Shown here: positions 43,108 through 53,050 of the stretch, piece after piece
Layout of the letters: each line of letters opens with the position of its first letter
Numbering within the stretch: the stretch's first letter is position 1
Program-made: the position numbers and the translations under genes
Notes under the pieces: generated by a model
What the model was told of the DNA's origin: nothing
Database searches by the model: none
Seen by the model: the letters and a program-made list of their open reading frames with translations, nothing else
Source of the DNA: Picosynechococcus sp. PCC 7002
Lineage (GTDB): Bacteria > Cyanobacteriota > Cyanobacteriia > Cyanobacteriales > MRBY01
Assembly: GCF_963860125.1 (NCBI RefSeq)
Contig: NZ_CAWLFA010000001.1
Coordinates: forward strand, 2,790,001-2,854,000
DNA: 64,000 nt
Reading direction: 5' to 3'

Positions 43108-44055
43108 ATGGTGATCGCCCAACACCCTAGGGGAATAAATGCTGCAATGGCGCTTCAACCTTGGTCACAACGGATCGGGTCACAACGGTGCTGGATTTGG
43201 CGGGGCTGGCAGATTCGTTACAGTTTTTGGCGCACGGTTCCAGAAAACAGAGGGCGATCGCCCCTTGTCCTCCTCCATGGATTTGGGGCGGCCCTGGAGC
43301 ATTGGCGTCATTTAATGCCCTTGCTGGCCCAGGATCGCGATGTGTATGCCCTGGATTTATTAGGGTTTGGGGGTTCGCGGAAAGGCCGTGCAGAGTTTGG
43401 CGTCCCCCTCTGGACAGCCCAATTGAGCGACTTTTTAAACCTTGTGGTGCGGCGTCCGGTAATTTTGTTGGGCAATTCCCTTGGTTCTTTGGTCTGTGCC
43501 AACCTGGGCCAAGATCCGAAAAATCGGGTCGAGGCGATCGCCCTGATGAGTGTGCCGGATGTTGCCCAACGCCAAGCGATGCTCCCCAAACCTCTGCGCC
43601 CGATTGTCAATGGTTTGGAGCGCAGTGCCATGCAACCCTGGCTCCTGAAACTCATCTTTCGGGTGGCGCGTCGTCCCTTTGTCCTGAAAAATTGGCTGAA
43701 ATTAGCCTATCCTTCCTGGCCAGACATTGATGCCGAACTGTTAGCAATTGTGCAGGCCCCGACCCTGGATCAAGATGCTGCTCAAGCATTTGTTGCCCTG
43801 AGTCGCCGCGTCGGTCAGCCAGGCTTTGCGCCGCCCATGGCCACGGTTTTTGCGAAAATGCCTTGCCCAATGTTGCTGCTCTGGGGCGAACAGGATCGCT
43901 TTGTCCCCGTGGCGATCGCCCCCCAACTTGCCGCCGTTAATCCCCGGATCACCCTCAAGATTTTGCCCGGCCTTGGCCACTGCCCCCACGACGAAGCCCC
44001 GGCCCTCATCTATGAATTATTTTCCCAATGGCTAGAAGGTGCCAGCGAGCTATAG
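43108..44055 (+). CDS. Alpha/beta hydrolase
   Basis: A 315-residue hydrolase with LLHGFGAALEHWRHLMP, nucleophile elbow GNSLGS, acid GEQDRF and GHCPHDEAP. The family is common in cyanobacteria; the substrate is unknown. The ATG at 43108 is used; a second at 43147 is possible and would remove 13 residues. ilvN follows after 51 bases. Confidence 0.88.
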   Translation: MVIAQHPRGINAAMALQPWSQRIGSQRCWIWRGWQIRYSFWRTVPENRGRSPLVLLHGFGAALEHWRHLMPLLAQDRDVYALDLLGFGGSRKGRAEFGVPLWTAQLSDFLNLVVRRPVILLGNSLGSLVCANLGQDPKNRVEAIALMSVPDVAQRQAMLPKPLRPIVNGLERSAMQPWLLKLIFRVARRPFVLKNWLKLAYPSWPDIDAELLAIVQAPTLDQDAAQAFVALSRRVGQPGFAPPMATVFAKMPCPMLLLWGEQDRFVPVAIAPQLAAVNPRITLKILPGLGHCPHDEAPALIYELFSQWLEGASEL

Positions 44056-44106
44056 TAATATATCCCCTTGGTTTTAGTACGTAGCGCCGCCCCAATTCCC
44101 CAGACC

Positions 44107-44628
44107 ATGATGAAACACACCCTCTCAGTTCTTGTTGAAGACGAAGCCGGAGTCCTCACCCGCATTGCCGGACTCTTTGCCCGTCGTGGTTTTAACATCG
44201 AAAGCCTCGCCGTTGGCCCCGCCGAAAAAGAGGGTATTTCCCGGATTACCATGGTTGTTCCCTGCGACGAAAAAGAAATTGAACAGGTTTCTGCCCAACT
44301 CGACAAGCTCATCCACGTGCGGGAAGTGGACGATGTCACCGCCAAACCCTGTGTGGAACGGGAACTGATGTTGGTCAAGGTCAATGCCGATGCGAGCCAA
44401 CGCTCTGAAGTGATGCAATTGGTCCAGGTTTTCCGGGCGCGGATCGTCGATATTTCTGACAGAACCGTGACGGTGCAGGTGGTGGGTGACCCCGGCAAAA
44501 TGGTCGCTATCCTTCAAATGCTCGAAAAATTCGGCATCATTGAAGTGGCGCGGACTGGAAAATTAGCCCTCGTCCGGGAATCTGGCGTAAACACAGAATA
44601 TCTAAAATCTGCGGGTAGAAAAGCCTAA
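44107..44628 (+). CDS. ilvN: Acetolactate synthase small (regulatory) subunit
   Basis: A 173-residue ACT-domain subunit (KHTLSVLVEDEAGVLTRIAGLFARRGFNIESL) that makes acetolactate synthase sensitive to valine feedback and raises activity; the pathway is branched-chain amino acids. The large subunit is not in the window. ATG 44107 is used, and 44110 is equally possible; a TTG at 44068 is unlikely. It is the ilvN/ilvH type. Confidence 0.94.
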   Translation: MMKHTLSVLVEDEAGVLTRIAGLFARRGFNIESLAVGPAEKEGISRITMVVPCDEKEIEQVSAQLDKLIHVREVDDVTAKPCVERELMLVKVNADASQRSEVMQLVQVFRARIVDISDRTVTVQVVGDPGKMVAILQMLEKFGIIEVARTGKLALVRESGVNTEYLKSAGRKA

Positions 44629-44814
44629 TTTCCCCTATGAATTTTGGGGACAGACAGTGCATTGCATTATTGATGAAACTGTCCTAAATCTTCTGAATTC
44701 CACAAAATTTTTCTTGATTTTCCTGGGACTGACTTGATGTTTCTTAACATCTAAGCCCGCCTTTGTGTGGCTAAGATCATGGGGTGACACATTTTGATCA
44801 GGGATAGTCTAGCT

Positions 44815-45246
44815 ATGAATCAGTACCCCAACCCAAATCCTCAGCCTGAGGATGATGGCTCTGTGAATGAAGTCGCGAAACTGCGCCAAGAACAGCAAAA
44901 AGTGGATGCGATTCGGAAGAGGGTTTTGTTTAGGCGCATCGAAAATAGCATTTACATTCTCGTGGGTTTACTGGAAGTGCTGTTAGTCTTGCGGTTTTTC
45001 CTGCGGCTATCCGGCGCCAACCCAGAAAATACCTTTGCAAAATTTATCTATGCTCTTTCGGGGCCTTTTGTCTCGCCTTTTTCAACGCTGTTTATCAGCC
45101 CGGTAGAACGCACCGATGCAACCCTGGGCACGAATATTTTTGATGTCAATCTTCTCATTGCAATTGTGATCTATGCGCTGTTAGGCTTCCTCGCCAGTTG
45201 GATTGTTCGTTACATCTATCGGCAAGTGGCCCCGACGGATTTCTAG
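44815..45246 (+). CDS. YggT-family membrane protein
   Basis: A 143-residue protein with a charged N-terminal tail and two membrane segments (IYILVGLLEVLLVLRFFLRL and LLIAIVIYALLGFLASWI). YggT proteins are linked to cell division, FtsZ-dependent processes and plastid nucleoid distribution in plants. The start is ATG 44815; the upstream AGGGAT is rather far. It is followed by metG after 145 bases. Confidence 0.88.
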   Translation: MNQYPNPNPQPEDDGSVNEVAKLRQEQQKVDAIRKRVLFRRIENSIYILVGLLEVLLVLRFFLRLSGANPENTFAKFIYALSGPFVSPFSTLFISPVERTDATLGTNIFDVNLLIAIVIYALLGFLASWIVRYIYRQVAPTDF

Positions 45247-45391
45247 GGAGCGGTGAGCCTAAAAAAATTTTCATTGGGAGCCGGGCGAGAACCTTGTAAA
45301 ATAGGGCGAATGTGCCTGCTGTCTTGCCCTTGGTTTAAAACAGTAGCGACAAAAATTTGTATTGAATTTATTCCTAGGCGATCGCCCCTGT

Positions 45392-46984
45392 ATGACTTCT
45401 CCCGTTCGTTTTGCCCTGACAACTCCCCTCTATTACGTCAATGACGTGCCCCACATTGGCAGTGCCTACACAACGATGGTGGCCGATGCGATCGCCCGTT
45501 TCCATCGCCTCAAAGGGGATGACGTGCTCTTTATCACAGGCACCGACGAACATGGCCAAAAAATCCAGCGCACTGCCCAAGAAAAAGGCGTTGATCCCCA
45601 GGTACACTGCGACGAAATCATCGGCAGCTTCAAGGATCTTTGGCAACACTACAACATTCAATACGACCGCTTTAGCCGCACCACCGCCCCTAACCACGCA
45701 AAAATTGTTGCTGAATTTTTCCAGCGGGTCTGGGACAACGGCGACATTTACCTCGCCCAACAGCAAGGTTGGTATTGCGTTGCCTGCGAAGAATTTAAAG
45801 AAGAAAAAGACCTGATCAAAGACCATCACTGCGCGATCCACACCAACAAACAGGCCGAGTGGCGGGACGAAGAAAACTACTTTTTCCGTCTGTCTAAATA
45901 TCAGGCCCAACTCGAAGCCCTCTACAGCGACAATCCCGATTTCATCCAGCCCGCCAGCCGTCGCAACGAAGTGATCAACTTTGTAAAGCAGGGACTGCAG
46001 GATTTTTCAATTTCCCGCGTTAATCTCGACTGGGGCTTTCCGGTGCCCACCGACGAGAACCACACGATCTATGTTTGGTTTGATGCGCTGTTGGGTTATG
46101 TCACGGCTCTGTTAGAAGACGGGGAAGCAGCCACCCTCGAAAATGCCCTGAAAAAATGGTGGCCGATCAACCTCCATTTAATTGGTAAAGATATTCTGCG
46201 CTTCCATGCAGTTTACTGGCCAGCGATGCTCATGTCAGCAAACCTGCCCCTGCCCGATAAAGTATTTGGCCACGGCTTTCTCACCAAAAATGGTCTCAAG
46301 ATGGGTAAAAGCCTCGGCAATACCATCGACCCGATTGCCCTAGTGAATCAATATGGTGCCGATGCCCTGCGCTACTACTTCCTCAAGGAAGTGGAATTAG
46401 GCAAAGACGGTGATTTTAACGAAACTCGCTTCGTGAATGTGGTCAATGCTGACCTGGCCAATGACCTGGGGAATTTGCTGAACCGCACCCTAGGTATGCT
46501 GAAAAAATACTGCAAAAGCGAAATTCCGAACTTAGATCTCGGCACTATTCCCGTCGACCACCCCCTCAAGGCCCTTGGGGAAACCCTTGGCGATCGCACC
46601 TGTGCCGCCTACGACAACCTCAACTTTACCGCCGCCTGTCAGCAGGTATTAGCACTCATCCAAGCCAGCAACAAATACATCGATGACCGCGCCCCCTGGG
46701 CCTTATTTAAAGCGGGAGAACAAGCCCAAGTCGAGGAAATTCTCTTGACGATCCTAGAATCCGTACGTCTGGCGGCCTATTTACTCTCCCCGGTGATCCC
46801 CAATCTCAGCAATCAAATTTATCGTCAATTAGGTTTCCCTGGGGACTTCAATCGCCCTGAAGACCTTGTCAATCTGGCTCCCTTTGCCAGCCATAGCCGC
46901 TGGGGTCTGCCTTGGTCTGAACGAACCCTAACGAAAGCCCAGCCTATCTTTGCCCGCCTTGAAGTCCCTGAAGCCTCCGCCTAA
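45392..46984 (+). CDS. metG: Methionyl-tRNA synthetase
   Basis: A 530-residue class I synthetase: TTPLYYVNDVPHIGSAYT (HIGH-type motif), the zinc-region CVACEEF, and the KMSKS-type loop with Ser replaced by Gly (LKMGKSLGN). No C-terminal dimerisation domain. Start at ATG 45392; ten upstream codons of open frame (a non-ATG start) are ignored. Confidence 0.96.
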   Translation: MTSPVRFALTTPLYYVNDVPHIGSAYTTMVADAIARFHRLKGDDVLFITGTDEHGQKIQRTAQEKGVDPQVHCDEIIGSFKDLWQHYNIQYDRFSRTTAPNHAKIVAEFFQRVWDNGDIYLAQQQGWYCVACEEFKEEKDLIKDHHCAIHTNKQAEWRDEENYFFRLSKYQAQLEALYSDNPDFIQPASRRNEVINFVKQGLQDFSISRVNLDWGFPVPTDENHTIYVWFDALLGYVTALLEDGEAATLENALKKWWPINLHLIGKDILRFHAVYWPAMLMSANLPLPDKVFGHGFLTKNGLKMGKSLGNTIDPIALVNQYGADALRYYFLKEVELGKDGDFNETRFVNVVNADLANDLGNLLNRTLGMLKKYCKSEIPNLDLGTIPVDHPLKALGETLGDRTCAAYDNLNFTAACQQVLALIQASNKYIDDRAPWALFKAGEQAQVEEILLTILESVRLAAYLLSPVIPNLSNQIYRQLGFPGDFNRPEDLVNLAPFASHSRWGLPWSERTLTKAQPIFARLEVPEASA

Positions 46985-47151
46985 GCGCAGCCCCAAAACC
47001 GAGGGAATGATAAAAGTTTTGACGAAGTTCCAGCTTTCTCAGTAAGCTTAGTTATTGGGTTTCCCTTTTTTACAATGGGGCATCTATTTTTTTATAAAAA
47101 CTGTTTCATAAATATTTTCGTTTTAATAAAATCTCAAGAGGCATAATCACA

Positions 47152-47766
47152 ATGCTGGATCACTTTGGTAGCGATCCGGTTTTCTCGCCTGAACAGGTAC
47201 TTGAAAATCGAGGTCGTGTTGCGATCTTTATCGATGGTTCTAATCTATTCTATGCAGCGCTGCAATTAGGCATCGAAATCGACTACAGCAAACTTCTTTA
47301 TCGTTTAACGGGCGGGTCACGGCTACTGCGGTCTTTTTTCTACACAGGGGTTGACCGGGCTAACGAAAAACAGCAAGGCTTTTTGTTGTGGATGCGCCGC
47401 AATGGTTATCGGGTCATCGCCAAGGATTTAGTGCAACTGCCGGATGGTTCGAAAAAAGCCAATTTGGACGTGGAAATTGCAGTGGATATGATGGCCCTCG
47501 TGGGCTCCTATGATACGGCGGTGCTCGTCAGTGGTGATGGGGATCTGGCCTATGCGGTGGATGCGGTCAGCTATCGGGGGGCACGGGTTGAGGTGGTTAG
47601 CCTGCGATCGATGACTAGCGATAGTTTGATTAATGTGGCAGACCGTTACATTGACCTAGAGCAAATCCAGACGGATATCCAAAAGCTCCATCGGGGCCAG
47701 TTTTCGGAACCAAGGCTAATGGAAGATCGTGGTGGTGGCACAATTGAGTTACCCAGTCATGAGTAA
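47152..47766 (+). CDS. labA: LabA-like NYN-domain protein
   Basis: A 204-residue NYN/DUF88 protein. The acidic PIN-like site is visible (AIFIDGSNLFYAAL, DVEIAVDMMALV, LVSGDGDLAYAV). In Synechococcus elongatus LabA takes part in negative feedback of KaiC-dependent gene expression; homologues may be nucleases. The ATG at 47152 has AGAGG upstream. The lptC-like gene follows nine bases downstream, so the two are probably cotranscribed. The symbol is by similarity. Confidence 0.88.
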   Translation: MLDHFGSDPVFSPEQVLENRGRVAIFIDGSNLFYAALQLGIEIDYSKLLYRLTGGSRLLRSFFYTGVDRANEKQQGFLLWMRRNGYRVIAKDLVQLPDGSKKANLDVEIAVDMMALVGSYDTAVLVSGDGDLAYAVDAVSYRGARVEVVSLRSMTSDSLINVADRYIDLEQIQTDIQKLHRGQFSEPRLMEDRGGGTIELPSHE

Positions 47767-47775
47767 GTAAAGGTG

Positions 47776-48930
47776 ATGGTGCGTTTGTGTCGATGGAAAT
47801 GGGGGCGATCGCCAAAAATATTCGCCTTAGCACTACTCCTGATGGGGAATCTTGGGGGAATAACGGCCTGTCGCAATAGCCCGCCAGCGACGGAAACAGA
47901 ACCCCAAAGCCAAAATTCCGAAAATCGCCTCATCGTCGAAGATGCCCTCCTCGAACAATCCGATGCCGAGGGAAATATTCTCTGGAAAATCCAGGCCGAA
48001 GAAGCCATCTATAGCCAAGACCGCAAAGCCGCCACCCTCACCAAGCTCGTGGGGAATCTCTACCAAGATGGGGAAGTGATCCTCAGTCTCCAGGCGAACA
48101 AGGGCCAGGTGATTAACGATGGCGATCGCATTATCCTCGAATCAGGGGTTTTGGTTACGGATAATCGTCAGGGGGCCGTCTTTGAAACCGAGAAAGCCGA
48201 GTGGGAACCCGCCAATTTCATCCTCCAGATCACCACGGGTCTCCAAGCCAAATATCCCAACGGCACACTCAGCGCCAAACAGGGTAAATATTTCATCGAT
48301 CGCCAGGATTTAGAACTCGCCGATACCGTCGAGGTGGTCATTGTGGAGCCCCCCCTCCAACTCCAAGGCAGCAAGCTCAATTGGCTCGTGGCTGAAGATA
48401 AAATTACCGCCGCCGAGGGCCTCACTGTCCAGCGTTACACCGCAGAAACAATCACCGATCGCCTCCGGGCAGATCAAGGTGAAGCCCAACTCAAAGCCCA
48501 GAAAATTATTGTCAGTGGCAATGTTTTGTTAAATAGCCTTGACCCAGAGATTCAGTTTGCCAGCGGAGCCGCCACCTGGGATATCCAAGCGGGTATCATT
48601 ACAGGTCAAGATTCTGTACAACTCACCCAAACCGCCGAACGAGTCCAATTTCGAGGCAACCAAGGACGCTACAATCTCAAGACTCAACAGGCGCAATTAA
48701 GCGGTGCGGTCAGGGGAACGGGCGAAGATCCCCCCACCTCCCTCAAGGCCAACCAAGTGGATTGGAATCTCACCGCCGAGGAAGTGGTGGCCGTGGGCAA
48801 TGTGGTTTATGAACAGACTAACCCACGGGTCAAACTCAATGGCGATCGCGCCGTGGGCAAATTCAAACAAAATCAATTGGTGGTGACAGGGTCGGCCCAA
48901 AAACAAGTCACCACAGAAGTCATCCCCTAA
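47776..48930 (+). CDS. lptC: LptC-like LPS-export lipoprotein
   Basis: A 384-residue exported protein with a lipobox-like end (ITACRN) and a long series of beta-repeats of the OstA/LptA/LptC type (VEDALLEQSDAEGNILWKIQAEEAIYSQDRKAATL, NGDRAVGKFKQNQLVV). LptC in E. coli is 191 residues; cyanobacterial versions are longer. It should carry lipopolysaccharide from the inner membrane to the outer one. A GTG one codon upstream is also possible. Confidence 0.82.
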   Translation: MVRLCRWKWGRSPKIFALALLLMGNLGGITACRNSPPATETEPQSQNSENRLIVEDALLEQSDAEGNILWKIQAEEAIYSQDRKAATLTKLVGNLYQDGEVILSLQANKGQVINDGDRIILESGVLVTDNRQGAVFETEKAEWEPANFILQITTGLQAKYPNGTLSAKQGKYFIDRQDLELADTVEVVIVEPPLQLQGSKLNWLVAEDKITAAEGLTVQRYTAETITDRLRADQGEAQLKAQKIIVSGNVLLNSLDPEIQFASGAATWDIQAGIITGQDSVQLTQTAERVQFRGNQGRYNLKTQQAQLSGAVRGTGEDPPTSLKANQVDWNLTAEEVVAVGNVVYEQTNPRVKLNGDRAVGKFKQNQLVVTGSAQKQVTTEVIP

Positions 48931-49081
48931 GTGATCAACAAGTTCAGCACATCCTTAGGGAGCGACACAGCCCAGCAGCGAGGGGATACCAGTACAATGG
49001 TAAATCGCTAGGCACATCAGGCAGTGCATTTATCTAGTTGTAGGCAATTCACCAAAAAAGATATTGAGATCAGATAAGGCC

Positions 49082-50143
49082 ATGGGTAAAGTTGCAGTTG
49101 GGTTATCAGGGGGCGTAGACAGTTCCGTCACCGCAGGGATTCTCCATCGCCAGGGCTATACTGTCGAAGGGGTCACCCTCTGGCTGATGAAAGGTAAAGG
49201 TCAATGTTGCTCGGAGGGGATGGTGGATGCGGCAGATATTTGTGAGCAATTGGGCATTCCCCACCACATCGTGGATAGCCGTGATTTGTTTCAGAAATAC
49301 ATTGTTGATTATGTTGTGTCTGGGTATGAAGTGGGGGTGACACCTTTACCCTGTTCCCAATGCAATCGGATGGTGAAATTTGGGCCAATGTTGCAATGGG
49401 CCAAGGCAGAGCTGGGCATTGATCAGATTGCGACGGGCCACTATGCCAGAATTCGTTACAACGACCAAACCGGACGCTATGAACTGTTGCGGGCGGTGGA
49501 TCGCCATAAAGATCAATCCTATTTTCTCTATGATCTCACCCAGGAAATGCTGGCGGGGACGCTGTTTCCTTTGGGGGAAATGACCAAGGGCGAAACCCGG
49601 CAAATTGCGGCGGAAATGCAGCTTTCGACGGCAAAAAAACCAGAAAGCCAAGACCTCTGCCTCATTGAAGCCCACGGCTCGATGAAAACTTTTTTGGATA
49701 AATATATCGAACAGCGGGAAGGGGAGATCGTCGATCTTGATGGGAAAGTACTGGGACACCATACGGGTATCCATCATTACACCATTGGCCAACGAAAGGG
49801 CTTGGGCATTGCCGCCCCGGAACCCCTCTATGTGGTGAAGCTAGATAATGTGATGAATCGGGTAGTGGTGAGTACCCGCGATCGCGCTGGTCAGTCTGAA
49901 TGTACGGTACAGCGCATGAATTGGTTGGCGCTCCCAGGCATTACAAGCCCCATCCGCGCAGAGGTGCAGGTGCGTTATCGCAGTGGTGCGGTGCCTGTGA
50001 CGGTGATTCCGCTAGAAGGCGATCGCCTCAAACTGGTTTTTGAAGAACCCCAATTCGGGATTACCCCTGGTCAGGCGGCCGTACTTTATGACGGTGATCG
50101 GGTGCTGGGGGGCGGCATTATCGAACATCCCGAAGCGGCTTAG
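49082..50143 (+). CDS. mnmA: tRNA-specific 2-thiouridylase
   Basis: A 353-residue enzyme that thiolates U34 of tRNA-Lys/Glu/Gln. The PP-loop AVGLSGGVDSS, first catalytic Cys in PLPCSQCNRMVKF and the second in ESQDLCLIE are present. The ATG at 49082 has AAGG five bases before it. It is convergent with hppD, with 17 bases between. Confidence 0.96.
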   Translation: MGKVAVGLSGGVDSSVTAGILHRQGYTVEGVTLWLMKGKGQCCSEGMVDAADICEQLGIPHHIVDSRDLFQKYIVDYVVSGYEVGVTPLPCSQCNRMVKFGPMLQWAKAELGIDQIATGHYARIRYNDQTGRYELLRAVDRHKDQSYFLYDLTQEMLAGTLFPLGEMTKGETRQIAAEMQLSTAKKPESQDLCLIEAHGSMKTFLDKYIEQREGEIVDLDGKVLGHHTGIHHYTIGQRKGLGIAAPEPLYVVKLDNVMNRVVVSTRDRAGQSECTVQRMNWLALPGITSPIRAEVQVRYRSGAVPVTVIPLEGDRLKLVFEEPQFGITPGQAAVLYDGDRVLGGGIIEHPEAA

Positions 50144-50160
50144 TTCTATTGGCCGGACAT

Positions 50161-51174
50161 TTAGGGGCGAGGGGAAACCAGCCGTTGCCGTTGGGCCTGT
50201 TCAATGGCTTCAAACAATGCTTGAAAATTCCCTTCGCCAAACCCCTGGGCCTGTTGTTTGCGTTCAATAAATTCCCAGAAAAATGTCGGCTCTTTAAAAA
50301 TGGGCTGGGTGAAAATTTGTAGGAGCATTTCCTTAGGCGATCGCACCACATCCACGAGGATTTTTTCCTGTTGAATTTGGGGCCAATGGGGTAATGTTTC
50401 TAGGTGGGGATAGCGATCATAGAGATTCTTGTAATAGGTGGCCGGAACGTCGAGAAATGCCATATTTGTCCGGCGAAAGTGCCCGATTTGCTCCGGTAAG
50501 TTTTTGTATTTTAGGGCGATATGTTGAATCCCAGCACCACGATTAAACTCGATAAATTCTTGGATTTGGGAACGCTGTGCCGTTTCCGGATTTTCACAGC
50601 AGTCTCCCGGTTGATTAATGGGTAGTTGAATTCCGCTGGGATGGGAAAGAACCTGGGAAGCGAGGCCGGAATAGTTGGTTTTGATCGTAAAAGTTTGCTG
50701 ACGGTTAAACCCAAATTTATCTTCGTACCATTGCACCGTTTCTTGAAGTTTTCCTACTGGTACATTGAGCACTAAATGATCGATTTGGGTATTCGTTCTA
50801 GGAACTGTATCTCGATAAATAAGGGTGTGTTGAAACCCAACATTATTGCGTAATACGGTAACAGATTGATCAGTATTTTTTGGTTGAAAAAAAGCTTTTT
50901 GGTCAATATAAAAGGCGACATCCGCAACACCACAGGGATGATGGGTTAAATACTGGGCGACCGGATCGGCAGGGGATTGGGGTGCCGAGAGCATCAGGGT
51001 TAACTCTGGGCTACTGAGTTGAATGGTGTTCTCAGGTAAAAACGGAAATGTTGCTTGGGGAGCGGTGATGTTGAGTTGAAATTTTGTTTGAAACCAGGTT
51101 TGCCAATAATCCAGATCGTCTACATAGAAATGGACATAGGCGATCGCCAAATTCGGGGGGCTCTGGTTTGCCAT
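50161..51174 (-). CDS. hppD: 4-hydroxyphenylpyruvate dioxygenase
   Basis: It converts 4-hydroxyphenylpyruvate to homogentisate, the first step toward tocopherol in cyanobacteria. A 337-residue VOC-fold protein. The iron ligands are H133 (IDHLVLNVP), H218 (IQHIALK) and E301 (FFWEFIERK). ATG at 51174. It matches the Synechocystis slr0090 type. Confidence 0.92.
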   Translation of the reverse strand: MANQSPPNLAIAYVHFYVDDLDYWQTWFQTKFQLNITAPQATFPFLPENTIQLSSPELTLMLSAPQSPADPVAQYLTHHPCGVADVAFYIDQKAFFQPKNTDQSVTVLRNNVGFQHTLIYRDTVPRTNTQIDHLVLNVPVGKLQETVQWYEDKFGFNRQQTFTIKTNYSGLASQVLSHPSGIQLPINQPGDCCENPETAQRSQIQEFIEFNRGAGIQHIALKYKNLPEQIGHFRRTNMAFLDVPATYYKNLYDRYPHLETLPHWPQIQQEKILVDVVRSPKEMLLQIFTQPIFKEPTFFWEFIERKQQAQGFGEGNFQALFEAIEQAQRQRLVSPRP

Positions 51175-51245
51175 GTGTCGGGAAAGATAAACAACAGCTC
51201 CTATTCAACTTAGCGTACTTTCTCAGGATTGACCGATGGCTTGGG

Positions 51246-52121
51246 TTATTGCTGGGAGCGTTCGAGAAAGTCTTGATTGAGCTGGGCTGCTTTTTTACCG
51301 CAGAGGTAACTGGCGATCGCCAAGGGAAGCCAAATTACCGTCAGAATCCGACCGAAGCGCTCCCCGGTGCGGCGAATGTCTGCTTCGGTGCCGAGGACAA
51401 TTTTTAAACGGTCTCCCAGGGGATCGACCAATTGTTGATCCCGCAGGGCCGCCACCACCGTGATCGTTTGGCCGTGGGGCAGGACGCGACGATCTAAATC
51501 CGTCGTAATGTAATCAAGCCTGTCCCAGTCTGCGGCAGTGAGGGGAAAGGTTTGATCGGCGTAGGTAATGGCTTTGGGTTTACTTAAGCGAGCAGATTCT
51601 CCGGTGCGTTCAATCTTGGGGCGCTGGTCAGGCTCCGGTTGCGCCGCCGGGAAGGGCAATTGCTCCAGGGCGATCGCCAAGGGAATGCGAGTCTCCCCAT
51701 CACTCAAAAAAACCTGCTCAACGGCGGCTTCCCAAGTAAACAGCACCTTTTGGATCGTATCTTCGGCAGCACTAGGGCCATTGCGGGCTGTGAGCGCAAT
51801 TTTGCCCTGAATGACCTGTAGGGCGGGATCATCGGGCAGCGTCGGCGGATTGTCCGCCACAAGGTAGCCTTCGAGCTTAATGAGATCGCGATTCGTCGTT
51901 GCTTCACTGGCGGCCTGTACCGAAAGCGACTCCACCTGGGCAAGTTCCTGAGATGTTTTGAGAGCTTGGCCCGTTAGCCCCATCACCAAAGAGATCACCG
52001 CTAAACCACCACTGGCGATCGCCCCCAGCACGAGGAATTCAAATTTGGCATATTCATTTTCACTGACATTGCGCGGTGCGTCTTTCCACCAACTCCAGCG
52101 CATCCGTCGTTTTGGGCTCAT
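51246..52121 (-). CDS. Predicted membrane protein, possibly GIDE-like
   Basis: A 291-residue protein with an N-terminal membrane segment (VLGAIASGGLAVISLVMGLTG), a periplasmic/soluble domain (LIKLEGYLVADNPPTLPDDPALQVIQGKIALTARN) and a second membrane segment near the C-terminus (ILTVIWLPLAIASYLCG). The EGYL ... VIQGKIALTARN pattern recalls the GIDE/BAM domain of membrane E3-like proteins; I cannot confirm it. ATG 52121. Confidence 0.7.
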   Translation of the reverse strand: MSPKRRMRWSWWKDAPRNVSENEYAKFEFLVLGAIASGGLAVISLVMGLTGQALKTSQELAQVESLSVQAASEATTNRDLIKLEGYLVADNPPTLPDDPALQVIQGKIALTARNGPSAAEDTIQKVLFTWEAAVEQVFLSDGETRIPLAIALEQLPFPAAQPEPDQRPKIERTGESARLSKPKAITYADQTFPLTAADWDRLDYITTDLDRRVLPHGQTITVVAALRDQQLVDPLGDRLKIVLGTEADIRRTGERFGRILTVIWLPLAIASYLCGKKAAQLNQDFLERSQQ

Positions 52122-52192
52122 GGCTTTTCGGGGTGGGTTACAACGAAAAATTTGTCACGAAAAATTCGGGGCGATCGCCTTTGAAATACATT

Positions 52193-52402
52193 TTAAAAAC
52201 TAAGCTTTAGGGCATTAACGGGCACATCATCCCAAGAATCAACGGTGCGGATTTTTGCTTCCCAGCCGATGGTGGTTTTATCCGTGGCAAGTTTTTGTTT
52301 CCATTGCTCATGGCAATCCTTCGCGGCTTCTTCATTTTGACAAGCGATACAAGCTTGAAGAATGCCCGTTGGATCAATTTGTTCATTTACCCAAATGGTC
52401 AT
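52193..52402 (-). CDS. Small conserved protein (69 residues)
   Basis: A 69-residue acidic protein with three Cys (CIACQNEE, DCHEQW) and WEAKIRTVDSWDDVPVNALKLSF. ATG at 52402. Short proteins of this type recur in cyanobacteria, but I do not know a function. It is downstream of coaE on the same strand and may be cotranscribed with it. Confidence 0.65.
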   Translation of the reverse strand: MTIWVNEQIDPTGILQACIACQNEEAAKDCHEQWKQKLATDKTTIGWEAKIRTVDSWDDVPVNALKLSF

Positions 52403-52435
52403 CGCAGCTACCTTAAAATGATTTCACCGCTCATT

Positions 52436-53050
52436 TTAGCAACCTCTTTTAAGGGCTCGATCAACTTGGTGATGGAGTGTTGCAAGATCCAAAGAATTAT
52501 CAAGCACCACATCAGCGCGCTGGATTTTTTCGGCGAGGGGCATCTGGCTGGCGATCCGCGCTTGGGCCTGGGCAATGCTTAACTGGTTACGTTGCTGGAG
52601 CCTCGCCAACTGCTGCTCAGGCGTACAGGCAACCACCCAAATTTCCGTGACAAAATCCGTTAACTGCGCCTCAAACAGCAGTGGGATCGCGCAAATTACC
52701 GTGGCTTGTGTCTCCTGAATGGTTGCTAAGGCTTCACGGAAACGCTGGCGCACGTAGGGATGAATCTGGGTTTCAAGCCACAGTTTTTCGTCGGGATCGT
52801 TAAAAACAATGTCCCCTAAAGCTTGGCGATTGAGGGAACCATCGGCGTTTTGAATCCCTGCACCGTAGCGGGTAAAAATTTGCGTCAATATTGCGGAGGG
52901 AGGGGCGATCGCCTCACGGGCATAAACATCTGCATCAAGAATGGGGAGCTGGTAGCGTTGGGCTAAATAAGTCGTTACTGTAGTTTTTCCCGTCGCGATG
53001 CCCCCCGTCAGACCAATGATTCTTGGTTTTGTCACTTTATGGTGCGACAT
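52436..53050 (-). CDS. coaE: Dephospho-CoA kinase
   Basis: It phosphorylates dephospho-CoA, the last step of coenzyme A synthesis. A 204-residue enzyme with P-loop GLTGGIATGKTT, LDADVYAREAI and IPLLFE. ATG 53050. Its first codons overlap by 14 bases with the stop end of the gene at 53037-53336. A second, diverged copy of its 5' part lies at 54863-54993; the intact copy has 16 substitutions and one base more by my eye count over about 131 bases. This indicates an insertion event at the coaE 5' end (see findings). Confidence 0.93.
   Translation of the reverse strand: MSHHKVTKPRIIGLTGGIATGKTTVTTYLAQRYQLPILDADVYAREAIAPPSAILTQIFTRYGAGIQNADGSLNRQALGDIVFNDPDEKLWLETQIHPYVRQRFREALATIQETQATVICAIPLLFEAQLTDFVTEIWVVACTPEQQLARLQQRNQLSIAQAQARIASQMPLAEKIQRADVVLDNSLDLATLHHQVDRALKRGC

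Noticed and set aside
46280..46330. KMGKS instead of KMSKS in MetG as a defect
   Set aside because: I believe this variant occurs in cyanobacterial MetRS; the rest of the enzyme is intact.
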